A stretch of 64,000 nucleotides of DNA from Montifringilla adamsi (GCA_017590115.1 JAGGNK010012559.1:5398818-5462817), one strand, 5' to 3'; counted from the first letter of the stretch, positions 12,436 through 25,106 are shown. Translations and numbers: made by a program. The notes: generated by a model from the letters alone, not told the origin.

Positions 12436-15400
12436 TCAGTGGAGGAAGGGGAGGATGGAGCTGTCAAACCACTCTTCTGAGAAGTGCAGGTGATCCCCCT
12501 GCACCCCCAGGAACACCAACTTCCCTGCCTTGTCCATCTCCTGCAGCCCCAGGCGATCCTGTGGGGACAAGGGAGAGATTCCAGCTCTGCTCTCCTCCTC
12601 GTGGAGGGGAAAGGGATTCCAGGGGAGTCCTGGAGCAAAGCTTGGATCAGGAGCAGAGCTCTTGGGACCCTGAGGGGGATCCTGAGGCAGGCAGGAACCT
12701 CCAGGGTCATTCCCAGGGTTCCACCAGTGCCAGGAATGGCTGAGGGAAATGTCCCCCCAAAAAAGCAGCTCCTGGCAGGGGGAGGCAATGCCCCAGGAGT
12801 GACAAGAGCAGAGCTGTGGGGGTCCAGGGACAGGAAAGAGGGGACACAGCAGAAGCCCCCAGCCCCCAGAACTCACCTCTTTGTACAGCAAGGTCTCCTG
12901 CAGTGGGATGGTCTCCTTGGCTTGGCCACTTTTGTAAAACCCAAACCACTGCATAAAAATGGATAAAAAATGCAGGAACAGCTGCTGAAGGGCTCCCAGG
13001 AGTCAAGCAGCTTCCAGGGCAGTGCCAGGTCTGGGTTTGTGCCCAGCCTGCCCCTCTGCAACCTCCAGCTCTGCCACCAAAGGACAAACCAGAGACAAGG
13101 AGGCCCCAAAAGCTGCCCTGCCTTCCTCACCTCAGAGATTGGAGGGTCCACCATGGTATCGTTGAGGAATTTCACCATCACAAACTTCTTCAGAGCCATC
13201 AGGTTTTTCTTGTAGGTCTCGTTGATGCCCTGCATGGAAGCAGAACACATCCAAAGCACTGGAGAGCCCAGAGACAGGGGAAACTCTTCAGCTTGAACCT
13301 TTCCCAGGCTGTCCTGCTGCCTGCAGTGTCCTTACCCTCTCCTGGTTGATGTCAGCCAGGAAAATGCTGCTTTTCCTGTACTCCTCCTCCTTCAGCGGGT
13401 CGTGCCAATACTCTGCCTGGACCAAGCTGCAGAGGGGACAGAGCAAGGCTCAGCCTGGAGAGGCAGAGCTGCTGCCACGGCCTCCCTGGGGCTGTACTCA
13501 CTGCTCCTGCACTGCTTTGCTGTAGGCTCCCAGGTCCAGCGTCCTGCGGATCCAGTCGCAGAGGTGGGAGCTCTCCCCGGGGCAGCGTGGGAAGCCGTAC
13601 ACCCCTGGGGACACAGCTCAGTCACCAAACGGGGCCTGCACCCCTCCTGCTGCTCAGGGGCCACAGCAGGAGAAGGGTTACCCAGGCAGTCAGGCAGCTT
13701 TTAGCCCTGCAAGCTCCTCAGACAGCCCCGGGAGCTGTGGCACAGGGAAGGGATGGGCAGTGCTGGGTGCTCCCTACAGATCCTCCCTCTCCACTAAAAA
13801 CAAACAGCTCCAGGAGCTGTGGGATTCCCAGGGCAGAGTAGCTGGAATTCATTCATTCTCTTAACTCCACACTCCTTAATTCCTTCTCACAACTCCCTTT
13901 CCTTGGGGTTTTGGCCTTCAGGATGCTGATTGGAAAATACCCCCATGACCAGAAGGTTCAGTTTCAGAAATCTGCAGGAATTTCCCACAAAATAACTCAT
14001 CCCAAGAGCTCCCAAGGTGTGTAAGAATCCCACCCAGGCAGAGAAGCCAGCTGCTGACAGAGGTGCCTTTCCACTGCCAATTAAGCAAGATCAAGATAAT
14101 GAAATCAGCAAACACTAATTGGGCCAAACACATCACCAGATCCAGCCAGGAACAAAGGGACAATTTAATTAATGAGAAAGTGATCAGAGTTTAGGGAAGA
14201 GCCCCAGAAGGTGCCCGGGAGCTGTGCCAGGGGGCACTACCTTGGTGCTGTCCCCCGATGGAGATGAGGCTGAGCATGGGAGGAGCAGGGCACCTCTGGG
14301 CCACAGCCCTCCTGTGGGGGAGAGCAAGGAGCTGAGCTGAGCCTGCCCTGCCCCGGGAGCAGAATCACAACATCACAGAGTGACAGAGTGACAGTGACAG
14401 AGTGACAGAGTGACAGAATCACAAAATCACAGAGCCACAACATCACAGAATCAGTGACGGAGTGACAGAATCACAGTGACAGAGTCACAGAGTGACAGAA
14501 TCACAAAATCACAGAGTCACAACATCACAGAATCAGTGACAGAGTGACAGAATCACAGAGACAGAGTCACAGAATCACAACATCACGGAGTCACAGGGTT
14601 GGAAAAGACCTCCAAGATCCCCAAGCCCACCCCAGCCCCACAGCTCAGCCCACCCCTGGCCCCCAGTGCCACATCCAGGCTCTGTCAAACACACCCAGGG
14701 ATGGTGACTGCACCCCCTCCCTGGGCAGAACACTCCAGAGCTTTACCACCCTTTGTGTAAAGATCTTTTTCCTGATATCCAACCTATATTTCCCCTTCCC
14801 AGCCGTGTCCTCTGGTTCTGACAGCTGCTCTGTGCAGGTTCTGTGTGGGTCTGGGCACTGCTACAACCTTTGCAGGGGATTCAACCCTGCTTGGAGGAGC
14901 AGAAAAACACAACCTGCCCCCTTGGAGCACTGCTGCCTTCAGGAATTCTGAGCACTTCTGAAGGGTGATAAACAGGATGTGAGCCCCCCAGAGCCCCTGG
15001 AGCTGGAGCAGGGTGCAGACTTACAGGAATTGGCCTCCCTGGGAGAAGCCCATGGCGTTGTAGCCTCCCTGGAGCCGGGGCTCTGTGGCCAGCTGCCTGC
15101 ACACCTCGCTCACCTGCTCGTTGACATTCATGAAGAAGCTGTTCTCCATGTCCTGGGGGAGCAGAGCAGGGTGCACCATTTGTACCTTTGCTGTGCCTGG
15201 GGGTGTTTTCAGCCCTGCAAACACACCACTGGCATTTGTGGTTTAGAAAGAGGACCTGAGCTTTCACAGGAGCAGAAGTGAAATTTCAGTTCTGAGTCTT
15301 CCCTTTACCTTCACTTCCCTTTCCCTTCCTGCTCTGGTTGGCAAAAGTGTCATTTCCCCAAACCTCTTTAAAACTTGAATCTCTTCAGATTTTGTTAAAA

Positions 15401-16303
15401 GAAATTAAAAATCAAACTTCTCCAGAACCCAGAAAACCACCCCACGTTGCCCTGAGAAATTATTTCAACGAATTCCACAGCACTACAAAACCCTGTCAAA
15501 GGCCATGAAGGTGCACAAGTGTGGAACTGATTTCATTGAATTAAATCAATGTTTGCAAAGGAGAAGCACGGCCAGGGATAAATCTCTGCCTCAGCACAGC
15601 CTCCCTCCCACGCCCTGCCTGCTCTGGTTCCAGTGTGCTAATCACTGGATTTGCATATTAATCCAATTTAGGTCAGGGATTTGTTTTCCCCCGGTGCTTT
15701 TCTGCAGGCATTAGCTGGACTTTATCGGGTTCTGCCTGTCAAAGCAGTTTACCTCACCGAGGAGAGAAAATTGCCAGCAGGAATCCCGCTGGAATCCTGT
15801 TAGAACCGCGGGCTGCAGAGGCTCAGCCCCACCCCGCACGCAGCGGGTGCCACGCGGCTCACCTGGATCAGGTTGCTGCCGATCTTGAGCGACAGGACGA
15901 AAATCCCCGGGATTTTTTTCTCCACCAGTTTCTGGATGTAGCCCATGCTCACCGGATTGCAGCAGCTGTCTCCTGCCAGAGGGAACACCGCGATGCGCCA
16001 CCACGCCACGGCCCCGGGCCTCGCCTCACCTCACCTCCACAGACACACCGCGAGCCCCGCTGTCGCGGTACCGGGAGGGGCAGCATCTCCCGCTCCCCGC
16101 CGAGACCGGCGCTGCGGAGGAGCGGGACACCGGAGCGAGCGCCCCTCGCTCCTGCCCGGCATCCAGCCAAGCCCCGCGGCCCTGGCGGAGGGTCCCGGCT
16201 CACCCATGCCGTGCCAGATCACCAGCGGCGTGGCGGCGGCCGCGGGGCCCAGGCCCAGCCCGAGCAGCGCCAGCACCGGCACCGCCGCCCTGAGCGCCGC
16301 CAT
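12436..16303 (-). CDS. PPT1: Palmitoyl-protein thioesterase 1 (PPT1)
   Basis: Nine exons on the minus strand: 16303-16204, 15972-15863, 15152-15025, 14311-14241, 13604-13502, 13426-13336, 13229-13131, 12948-12877, 12558-12436, giving 298 aa (human 306). PPT1 is a soluble lysosomal enzyme that removes palmitate from cysteines during protein breakdown; human loss causes CLN1 Batten disease. An Ala/Leu-rich signal peptide precedes the mature start at about [10 protein letters not shown]. The triad is visible: Ser107 in GFSQGG, Asp225 in FLND and His281 in GDH (human 115/233/289, constant offset of 8). Sequons NET and NDT match two human glycosylation sites, but the third (human RNHS) reads RKSS and is lost. 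The start overlaps a YY1-type motif. Confidence 0.97.
14367..14597. repeat. Degenerate TCACAGAGTGACAGAA satellite at a CR1 tail
   Basis: Some 230 bases of imperfect 8- to 10-bp units (GTGACAGA, ATCACAAA, GTCACAGA) lie in PPT1 intron 3. CR1 elements end in an 8-bp repeat of the form ATTCTATG; here that tail, read in reverse, seems to have expanded and diverged. It abuts the CR1 body at 14598. Confidence 0.75.
14598..14870 (-). mobile_element. CR1 LINE 3' fragment
   Basis: The sequence GGGTTGGAAAAGACCTCCAAG and the following AGGGATGGTGACTGCACC...CCTGGGCAG are hallmarks of the 3' end of avian CR1, read here in reverse complement. The copy is 5'-truncated near 14870, as usual for CR1, and lies in PPT1 intron 3. 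Confidence 0.85.
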
Positions 16304-16321
16304 CTTGGTCAGTCACATGAC
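16296..16321. promoter_or_regulatory. PPT1: PPT1 promoter motifs: YY1 site and CLEAR-like E-box
   Basis: On the PPT1 strand the initiator codon sits inside CCAAGATGGCGGC, the YY1 consensus that often overlaps starts of TATA-less genes. Immediately upstream is GTCATGTGAC (plus strand GTCACATGAC, 16312-16321). This differs by one base from GTCACGTGAC, the CLEAR element bound by TFEB/TFE3 at lysosomal genes. PPT1 is lysosomal, so the site is plausible, but its function is inferred from sequence only. Confidence 0.5.
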
Positions 16322-16375
16322 CTGCCGCCGGCAAGGGGCGTGGCGTGGCCTGGGGAGGGACAAATAATATGTGGG

Positions 16376-16441
16376 CGTGGTCTAAAGGGGGCGTGACCGC
16401 GGGACTCCTTAGACCGCAGGTTCGAATCCCGCCGATCCCGA
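16376..16441 (+). other. tRNA-like relic with perfect B-box
   Basis: GGTTCGAATCC (16419-16429) is an exact Pol III B-box, and the flank GCAGGTTCGAATCCCGCCGA closely resembles the 3' part of vertebrate tRNA-Ser. TGGTCTAAAGGGG (16378-16390) looks like a box A about 30 bases before it. No anticodon stem or paired acceptor stem can be folded, and no T-run terminator follows nearby, so it is not a working tRNA. It lies about 115 bases upstream of the PPT1 start, pointing away from PPT1. Confidence 0.4.
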
Positions 16442-16925
16442 TCGCGCCCAGAAATCCCAAATTTGCGGCAGCGCGGGCGCGTCCCACTGCCCCGGGACAG
16501 CAGCGGGGAATTCCACGTGGCACTGCATCCTCTCCGCCCTGCCGTGCGTCGGGAATGGGCTGGGGCACACCCTGGCTGATCTCCTCCCGCAGAGGCGCAG
16601 CAGCCGCCGGGAAATTCTCAGCAGCGAGGAGGGACGAGCCTTCATCGGCCAGCCGGCCTTTCCAGCACGCCCCGTGGGCTGTTGTAAAGCACTTGCCGTT
16701 TCCTGCCAGGGGATGCTGCTCGCAGCCCCTCGCTGGTGGCCTGGCTGCGGTCCTTGTTGTCCTTGTCGCGTTGGCCTTGGCGTGCCAGGGGCAGGCACCA
16801 GCACCAACCGCGTGGGCATCGCGCATCTCCGCCCTCCCTGGCTCCGCGTCCTTCCCTTTGCCTTTCCACCAGGCCTCCGCAGTTCCTGCTCTCCCCTTTC
16901 TTCTGTAGCTGCTGGCAGTGGAAGC

Positions 16926-17549
16926 TAAGGGTGAAATAAAGGCTTAAAATCCTCCCCGTTCTTGCAGTGATGATCCCAAGGGGTGAAATAAAGGCTTAAG
17001 ATCCCCCACATTCCTGTAGGGATATTCCCAAGGGGTGAAATAAAGGTTTAAGTTCCCCCACATTCTTGCAAGGACGATCCTAAGCAGTTAAATGCCTAAA
17101 ATACCCCCCATTCTTGCAGGGATGATGCTAAGGGAAGAAATAAAGGCTTAAGATCCCCCACATTCCTGCAGAGATGTTCTCAAGGGGTGAAATAAATGCC
17201 TAAAATCCACCCCATTCTTCCACCTAGGATCCTAAGGGGTGAAATAAAGGTTTAAATCCCACCCCCATTCTTCCAGGGAAGATCCCAAGGGGCGAAATAA
17301 ATGCTTCAACCCCCCCCCGTTCCTGCAGGGACGATGCTAAGAAGTGAAATAAAGGTTTAAAATCCCCCCCATTCTTGCAGGGATGATCCTAAGGGGTGAA
17401 ATAAAGGTTTTAAATCCCCCTCATTCTTACAGAGATGATCCTAAGGGGTGAAAAAAAGGTTTAAAATCCCCCCCCATTCTTACAGGGATGATCCTAAGGG
17501 GTGAAATAAAGGTTTAAAATCCCCCTCGTTGCTGCAGGGCCGATGCTAA
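16926..17549 (+). repeat. 52-bp minisatellite, about 12 copies
   Basis: About twelve diverged copies of a roughly 52-bp unit fill this gap. Each unit runs GATCCTAAGGGGTGAAATAAA, then GGTTTAAAATCCCCCC, then ATTCTTGCAGGGAT. Most units therefore contain an AATAAA hexamer and a pyrimidine tract ending in CAG. It has no coding potential and lies in the PPT1-RPL11 gap. Confidence 0.9.
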
Positions 17550-18039
17550 GTTGCTCAGCACCCAGGCAGCATTCCTGCAGCGAGGGAAGGGACACGAAGC
17601 ACCCACTCCTTCCCTCCCTGTGCCATTCCTCCCTGCCTGGCTCAGGAGATCTTTGCTCCTTCTCTGCTGCTGGGAATCACAAACACCTCTGGCAGGATCA
17701 GTGCTCCCCTGCAGCTGGAATTCTCATCAGCCAGGTGAAAATTGGTGGCCAGAAACCTCCCTGGATAAACCCAAACCTGCTCTCAGCAATGGATTCCTCT
17801 CTGTGCACTGAATCAAAAACACACCCAGCCCACTCCTTCTCCCAGAGAAAATGTGTTGGAGCAGCTGGCAGAGCAGAGCTCTGGGCTGTTCTGGGGACAG
17901 GGATGACTCAGAGCAGGAAGAGCTCCACGTGGGACCCGTCTGGAGGAGTCTGGAGATGGGAGAGGGTCCAGGGAGTGGGTGGGTGGGAAGCTCCGTGCCA
18001 GGCAGGAAAAGCTTCCTGAATTCAGCAGGGAAATGCCAA
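17550..18039. other. Gap sequence, nothing recognised
   Basis: I see no gene here. The right part may be the diverged 5' portion of the CR1 that is clearly recognisable from about 18040. Confidence 0.5.
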
Positions 18040-18275
18040 GGGAGGAAATGTCTCTGCAACAAGATGGGGTCTGGAAATTCTTCCCCGTGAGGGTGTAAAG
18101 CCCTGGCACAGGGTGCCCAGAGCAGCTGTGGGTGCCCCTGGATCCCTGGCAGTGCCCAAGGCCAGGCTGGACAGGGCTGGGACAGTGGGAGTGTCCCTGC
18201 CATGGCAGGGGTGGGGTGGGATGGAATTGAAGGTCCCTTCCAGCCCAAAGCACTCCGTAATTCCCTGATTCTCCG
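18040..18275 (+). mobile_element. CR1 LINE 3' fragment
   Basis: CR1 3' end in plus orientation: GGATCCCTGGCAGTGCCCAAG, GGCCAGGCTGGACAGGGCTG, then CCTGCCATGGCAGGGG and AAGGTCCCTTCCAGCCCAAA, followed by a short decayed tail (ATTCCCTGATTCTCCGTG). Confidence 0.9.
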
Positions 18276-18529
18276 TGTCTGGAGTTGAGCAGAGCTCTTT
18301 GCTGCTTTGGAGTCAGGAGCAGAGGGTGGGATGAGCTGACACCATCACAAAGGGGGGGTCACACAGGGACAGAGGGAAGGGTGACACCCCTGAGCTCTGC
18401 TCTGTCCCCCAGGACCCCCAGAGGGGCTGGAACAATCCCTTCTCCCTCTCTGCACCCTGATCTTGGCACAGCCAGACCATCCAGGCCTGGCAAAGGAGGA
18501 TTTATATTTCATATATTCAAAATATTTTT

Positions 18530-18864
18530 ATATTTTATGAAAAATCCTTTGCTAGGATTTTTTTCTCCTGAGGAGCCTCAGGAAAGAAAGGTAAACAATA
18601 ACTGTCTGCAACAGGTGCAGCTGTGATTGGGGCATGTTAATTGTTTCTAATTAATGGCCAATCACAGTCAGCTGGCTCAGACTCTCTGAGAGTCACAAGG
18701 CTTTGTTATTCCATTCCATTCTTGTTTTTCTAGCCTTCCGATGAATCCTTTTCTCTCTATTCTTTTTAATACAGTTTTAGTATATCATTTTAATATCACA
18801 TATATCATAATACCATAAATCAGCCTTCTGAAACGTGGAGTCAAGATTCTCCTCACACAAAGCA
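18530..18864. mobile_element. LTR-like interspersed repeat, copy 2
   Basis: This is a second, slightly shorter copy of the element at 7179-7534 in the same orientation, differing by scattered substitutions and a deletion of about 15 bases near its left end. Flanking target-site duplications are not obvious, so the exact termini remain uncertain. Confidence 0.65.
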
Positions 18865-18935
18865 TTGCCCAGAGGAGGGGGCACAGCACCCTCAGCCCCT
18901 CACCCAGCTCCAGGTGCCAGCCTGCTGCCCTGGAG

Positions 18936-19256
18936 GATCCATGGACTGCTGGAAACCATTCCTGCAGCAGGGACAGAGCTCAGAGCATCCATGGATTGCT
19001 GGAAACCATTCCTGCAGCGGGGACAGAGCCCAGGGCATCCATGGATTGCTGGAAACCATTCCTGCAGCAGGGACAGAGCCCAGGGCGTCCATGGATTGCT
19101 GGAAACCATTCCTGCAGCAGGGACAGAGCCCAGGGCGTCCATGGATTGCTGGAAACCATTCCTGCAGCAGGGACAGAGCCCAGAGGATCCATGGATTGCT
19201 GGAAACCATTCCTGCAGCAGGGACAGAGCCCAGGGCATCCATGGATTTCTGGAAAC
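18936..19256 (+). repeat. 50-bp minisatellite, about 6.5 copies
   Basis: Highly uniform 50-bp units begin ATCCATGGATTGCTGGAAAC and continue CATTCCTGCAGCAGGGACAG. Copies differ by only 1-3 bases, so the array is young. Because 50 is not a multiple of 3, apparent long open frames on both strands are artefacts of the repeat lacking stop codons. Confidence 0.95.
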
Positions 19257-20068
19257 CAGCCCAGCCTGCAGCTCTTTCCAGCAAAGCCTCTCTTGGATGA
19301 AGGAAATCCATAATGGAGCAGCAATGTTGCTTTTTAACCACAGGTTTTTCACACTCTCTACATGGAGACTCCTGACAGTTTTTTTCTCTCCTTAATGAGA
19401 TAAGCTGATTATTCATTTATCCTTCATCCCGATTAGAAGCAAGTGGGGCAAAAAATAATTGATGGCTGGCAGCCCTGAGCACGGCTCTGGGGAGGCAGGG
19501 AAAGGGATAAACAGGGAAAGCCTCGAGCTGGTGCCATCCTCACCGAGTGTGAGCCTCACTGAAGGCATTTTCTGCTCAGGATGTGGCCACTGAAGAGAAG
19601 TTTGGGCTCCGAAGTGGTGTGAGTTTGGGCTGCCCCCTTCCCAGAGAAGCTGAGTGCAGCAGGGAACAGGCTGCCATCCTCCCAAATGGTTCAAAAAGAG
19701 GATCCAGATCCAAGACAGAGCTCTTGAAACCTACCAACATTTTCCTGAAAGAGTTCTGGGGATCTGACTTCCCCTCATCTTTGCTGCAAGGAAAAATGAA
19801 TTTTGGCTTGGATTTTCGCTACGTCATGTCTATCCTAAGTCAAGAACTCTTATTTCTTCTAATTTTTTTTTTTGTTTCATGCTCTGCCAGTGAGGGAGTT
19901 CCCAAAAGAAGCCGTGGGACAGCTGATCCCAAAGGAATGTCCCGCAGAGGGAAAGTCATTTCCAGCACAGAAATTGGGGTTTCAGAAGGGTTCTGGCACC
20001 AACCAGGGCTGGTGAACAACCGCACTGCGCATCGCGTGTTTGGGTTGTTTTCCCCTCTCTCGGTTAAT
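19257..20068. other. Intergenic sequence upstream of RPL11
   Basis: No gene or known repeat is recognised. Open frames lack any family resemblance. Confidence 0.5.
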
Positions 20069-20069
20069 T

Positions 20070-20099
20070 GTAATTACTGTTAATATTTACAGTAATTAC
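20070..20099. promoter_or_regulatory. 11-bp perfect inverted repeat with TAATTA cores
   Basis: GTAATTACTGT (20070-20080) and ACAGTAATTAC (20089-20099) are exact reverse complements around the 8-base spacer TAATATTT. Each arm contains TAATTA, a homeodomain core. It lies about 140 bases before the RPL11 start codon. A dimeric homeodomain site is a reasonable but untested reading. Confidence 0.45.
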
Positions 20100-20131
20100 T
20101 GTGTTTTCCATAATGAGCACTAATGAACGGA

Positions 20132-20147
20132 GGTTGCCATGGCAACC
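20132..20147. promoter_or_regulatory. RPL11: Palindromic RFX X-box upstream of RPL11
   Basis: GGTTGCCATGGCAACC is a perfect 16-bp palindrome matching the RFX-factor X-box (GTTGCC...GGCAAC half-sites). It sits about 92 bases before the RPL11 ATG, within the proximal promoter. RFX proteins bind such sites in known promoters; use here is inferred. Confidence 0.6.
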
Positions 20148-20238
20148 CGGCCCTCCGCCCGCCAGGGGGCGCAGCCGCCCCGCGCGCTCCCACAATTCCC
20201 CGCGGCCGCGCCGCGCCCGCCTCTTCCCCGCCTCCATC

Positions 20239-23288
<3,050 letters not shown>

Positions 23289-23315
23289 GCAGTTCCTGTT
23301 ACTTCCAGAGAAGTA

Positions 23316-23321
23316 AATAAA
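23316..23321 (+). terminator. RPL11: RPL11 polyadenylation signal
   Basis: AATAAA sits 28 bases after the RPL11 stop, giving the very short 3'UTR typical of ribosomal protein genes. Confidence 0.85.
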
Positions 23322-24064
23322 TTTTTCTAACCCCTAACTTGTGTTGTGAATTTTGTGGGGAAGCTAATGGGAGCGAGGGTCCTTCTCCCTCACTATTATG
23401 GTTTGGCTTTATTTTTTTTGCCCTTTCTGTATTTCCAATCCATGCTGCAATCCAGTGCTGCAGGCTGGGGAGAAAACCTCTTCTGTATTTCTTGTGTCTG
23501 CATTTCCTGATTAAGCTTCGAGATGGAAGCAGCTCAGGGGACAATTTCCTAGCTCCCAAAATTTGCAGTGACCCCAAACATCAGCGTGCCTCCTTATCCA
23601 GCTGTCCCTCACCCCTGAGCTTGTGTCCTTCCTGCAGGTGGGCTCAGTCAGAGCCTGAGTCACAGCCATCCCTGAGCCAGCCTGGAAAACTACCTGGCCA
23701 CTGCAGCACCAGCCACTCTTTTGCTGCTAATAATTCCTCCAGTCCCATTTTAGAAAGAATCAAAAGCTTTTCCCCTATTTTCCATTGTTCAGCAGCTTCC
23801 GGCCCCACACAAGGTCTCTGCTGGTCCTGCCAGGTGTGTCCTGGCTCTCTGTGACTCACCCACAGGCTGGGGCTGCTCTTACCTTGCTCTCAGACAGGTT
23901 TGGCCAGGGGGAAGCTCTGCCCAGCGCCAGGATTTGCACGTTGAGGCACAGAGACCCTCAACTTTCCCCATACAGCATCCTCCTCCCAGCCAGCTGACTG
24001 CTTTTAGCACTTCTACACTTCCAGCAGCCTTTTGGGGTGCTGTGAGGCCAGCTGCCTTCACAGA
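23322..24064. other. RPL11-ELOA intergenic, left part
   Basis: No gene or repeat is recognised in this stretch. Confidence 0.5.
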
Positions 24065-24069
24065 GTCCC

Positions 24070-24345
24070 AGGGGCATGGAAAGGGCTGGGGTCAGGCTCA
24101 GACTGAGACCTGGAATGGGCTGGGGTCAGGCTCAGACTGAGACCTGGAATGGGCTGGACCCAGGTCCATACTGAGACCTGGAAAGGGCTGGGGTCAGGTC
24201 CAGACTGAGACCTGGAATGGGCTGGGCTTAGATCCAGACTGAGACCTGGAAAGGGCTGGACTCAGGTCCAGACTGAGACCTGGAATGGGCTGGGCTTAGA
24301 TCCAAACTGAGACCTGGAAAGGTCTGGGCTCAGGTCCAGACTCAG
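24070..24345 (+). repeat. 34-bp minisatellite, about 8 copies
   Basis: Tandem units of about 34 bp read TGAGACCTGGAATGGGCTGG then GGTCAGGTCCAGAC, with alternating AATGGG/AAAGGG variants that suggest a 68-bp higher-order unit. Non-coding. Confidence 0.9.
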
Positions 24346-24459
24346 CTGATACACAGCACTGCAAGAACATCCTCAACAATCCCCCCAAAAAAAGCCGCTA
24401 TTTGGAGGCAACAGGAATAGGTGTGAAGTGACATTGTGTCAGGAAAAAAATGTGTCCAG

Positions 24460-24925
24460 TTCTGGGCTCCTCAGGTCAGAAAAGACGAGGAGCTGCTGGA
24501 GTGGGTCTGAAAGAGGGAACAAAGATGATTAAAGGACTGGAGCATCTCTGATGAACGGAGACTGTGGGAGCTGGGCTGGAGATGAGAAGAATGAGAGGGG
24601 ACCCCACAAAGCCATAAAATATCCCCAAGGGCTGTCAGAGGATGGGTGCCAGGCTCTGTTCTATGGTGCCCAGTGACAAGATGAGGAGCAATGGCCATAA
24701 AATAAAACACAACGAGTCCCACCTCAACATGAGGAAGAACTTCTTTCCACGAGGGTGGCAGAGCCCTGGAACAGCTGCCCAGGGAGGGCTGGAGCCTCCC
24801 TCTGTGGGGACATCCCAAACCCACCCGGACGTGTCCCTGTGCCACCTGCTCCAGGTGCCCCTGCCTGGGCAGGGGTTGAACTGGACGATCTCCAGAGGTC
24901 CCTTCCAGCCGGGATTGTGTGAGCC
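24460..24925 (+). mobile_element. CR1 LINE 3' fragment
   Basis: Long CR1 3' portion in plus orientation: AATGGCCATAAAATAAAACA, then AAGAACTTCTTTCCACGAGG, GTGGCAGAGCCCTGGAACAG and GGTCCCTTCCAGCCGGGATT. It ends within about 70 bases of the first AAGATGGCG motif of the ELOA promoter. Confidence 0.92.
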
Positions 24926-24990
24926 GGTCCTGAGGCGGAGCTGACAGAGCCGCGGTGCCGCTCTCCCCTCAGCGCGGCGCTGCCAGCACT

Positions 24991-25106
24991 CAAGATGGCG
25001 CCGCTGCCAGCCCCCAACATGGCGCCCGCCATCCTCTGCCCGCACCCGTCATGGCCGAGGCCGCGCTGCGCCGCTTCCGCTTCCTGCCCGCAGCCAAGAT
25101 GGCGGC
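24991..25106 (+). promoter_or_regulatory. ELOA: ELOA promoter with repeated YY1-type motifs
   Basis: CAAGATGGCGCC (from 24991), AACATGGCGCC (from 25016) and CCAAGATGGCGGC (25094-25106) all match or nearly match the YY1 core, and the start codon region AAAAATGGCGGAG (25177 on) adds a weaker one. The region is CpG-rich without a TATA box. Repeated YY1 motifs around the start are known in housekeeping promoters. Two of the ATGs (24995 and 25019) are in frame with ELOA. Confidence 0.55.

Noticed and set aside
14367..14597. CRISPR-like array of short repeats
   Set aside because: The units are 8-10 bp without unique spacers, attached to a CR1 tail in a vertebrate intron.
16376..16441. Functional tRNA gene upstream of PPT1
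   Set aside because: The T-arm and B-box are good, but no acceptor pairing, anticodon stem or T-run terminator is present, so it is reported only as a relic or TFIIIC-like site.
18835..19416. Overlapping long open frames on both strands with repeating Trp/Cys/Gln motifs
   Set aside because: They follow the 50-bp minisatellite, whose unit lacks stops and is not a multiple of three, so all frames stay open. There is no conserved protein.
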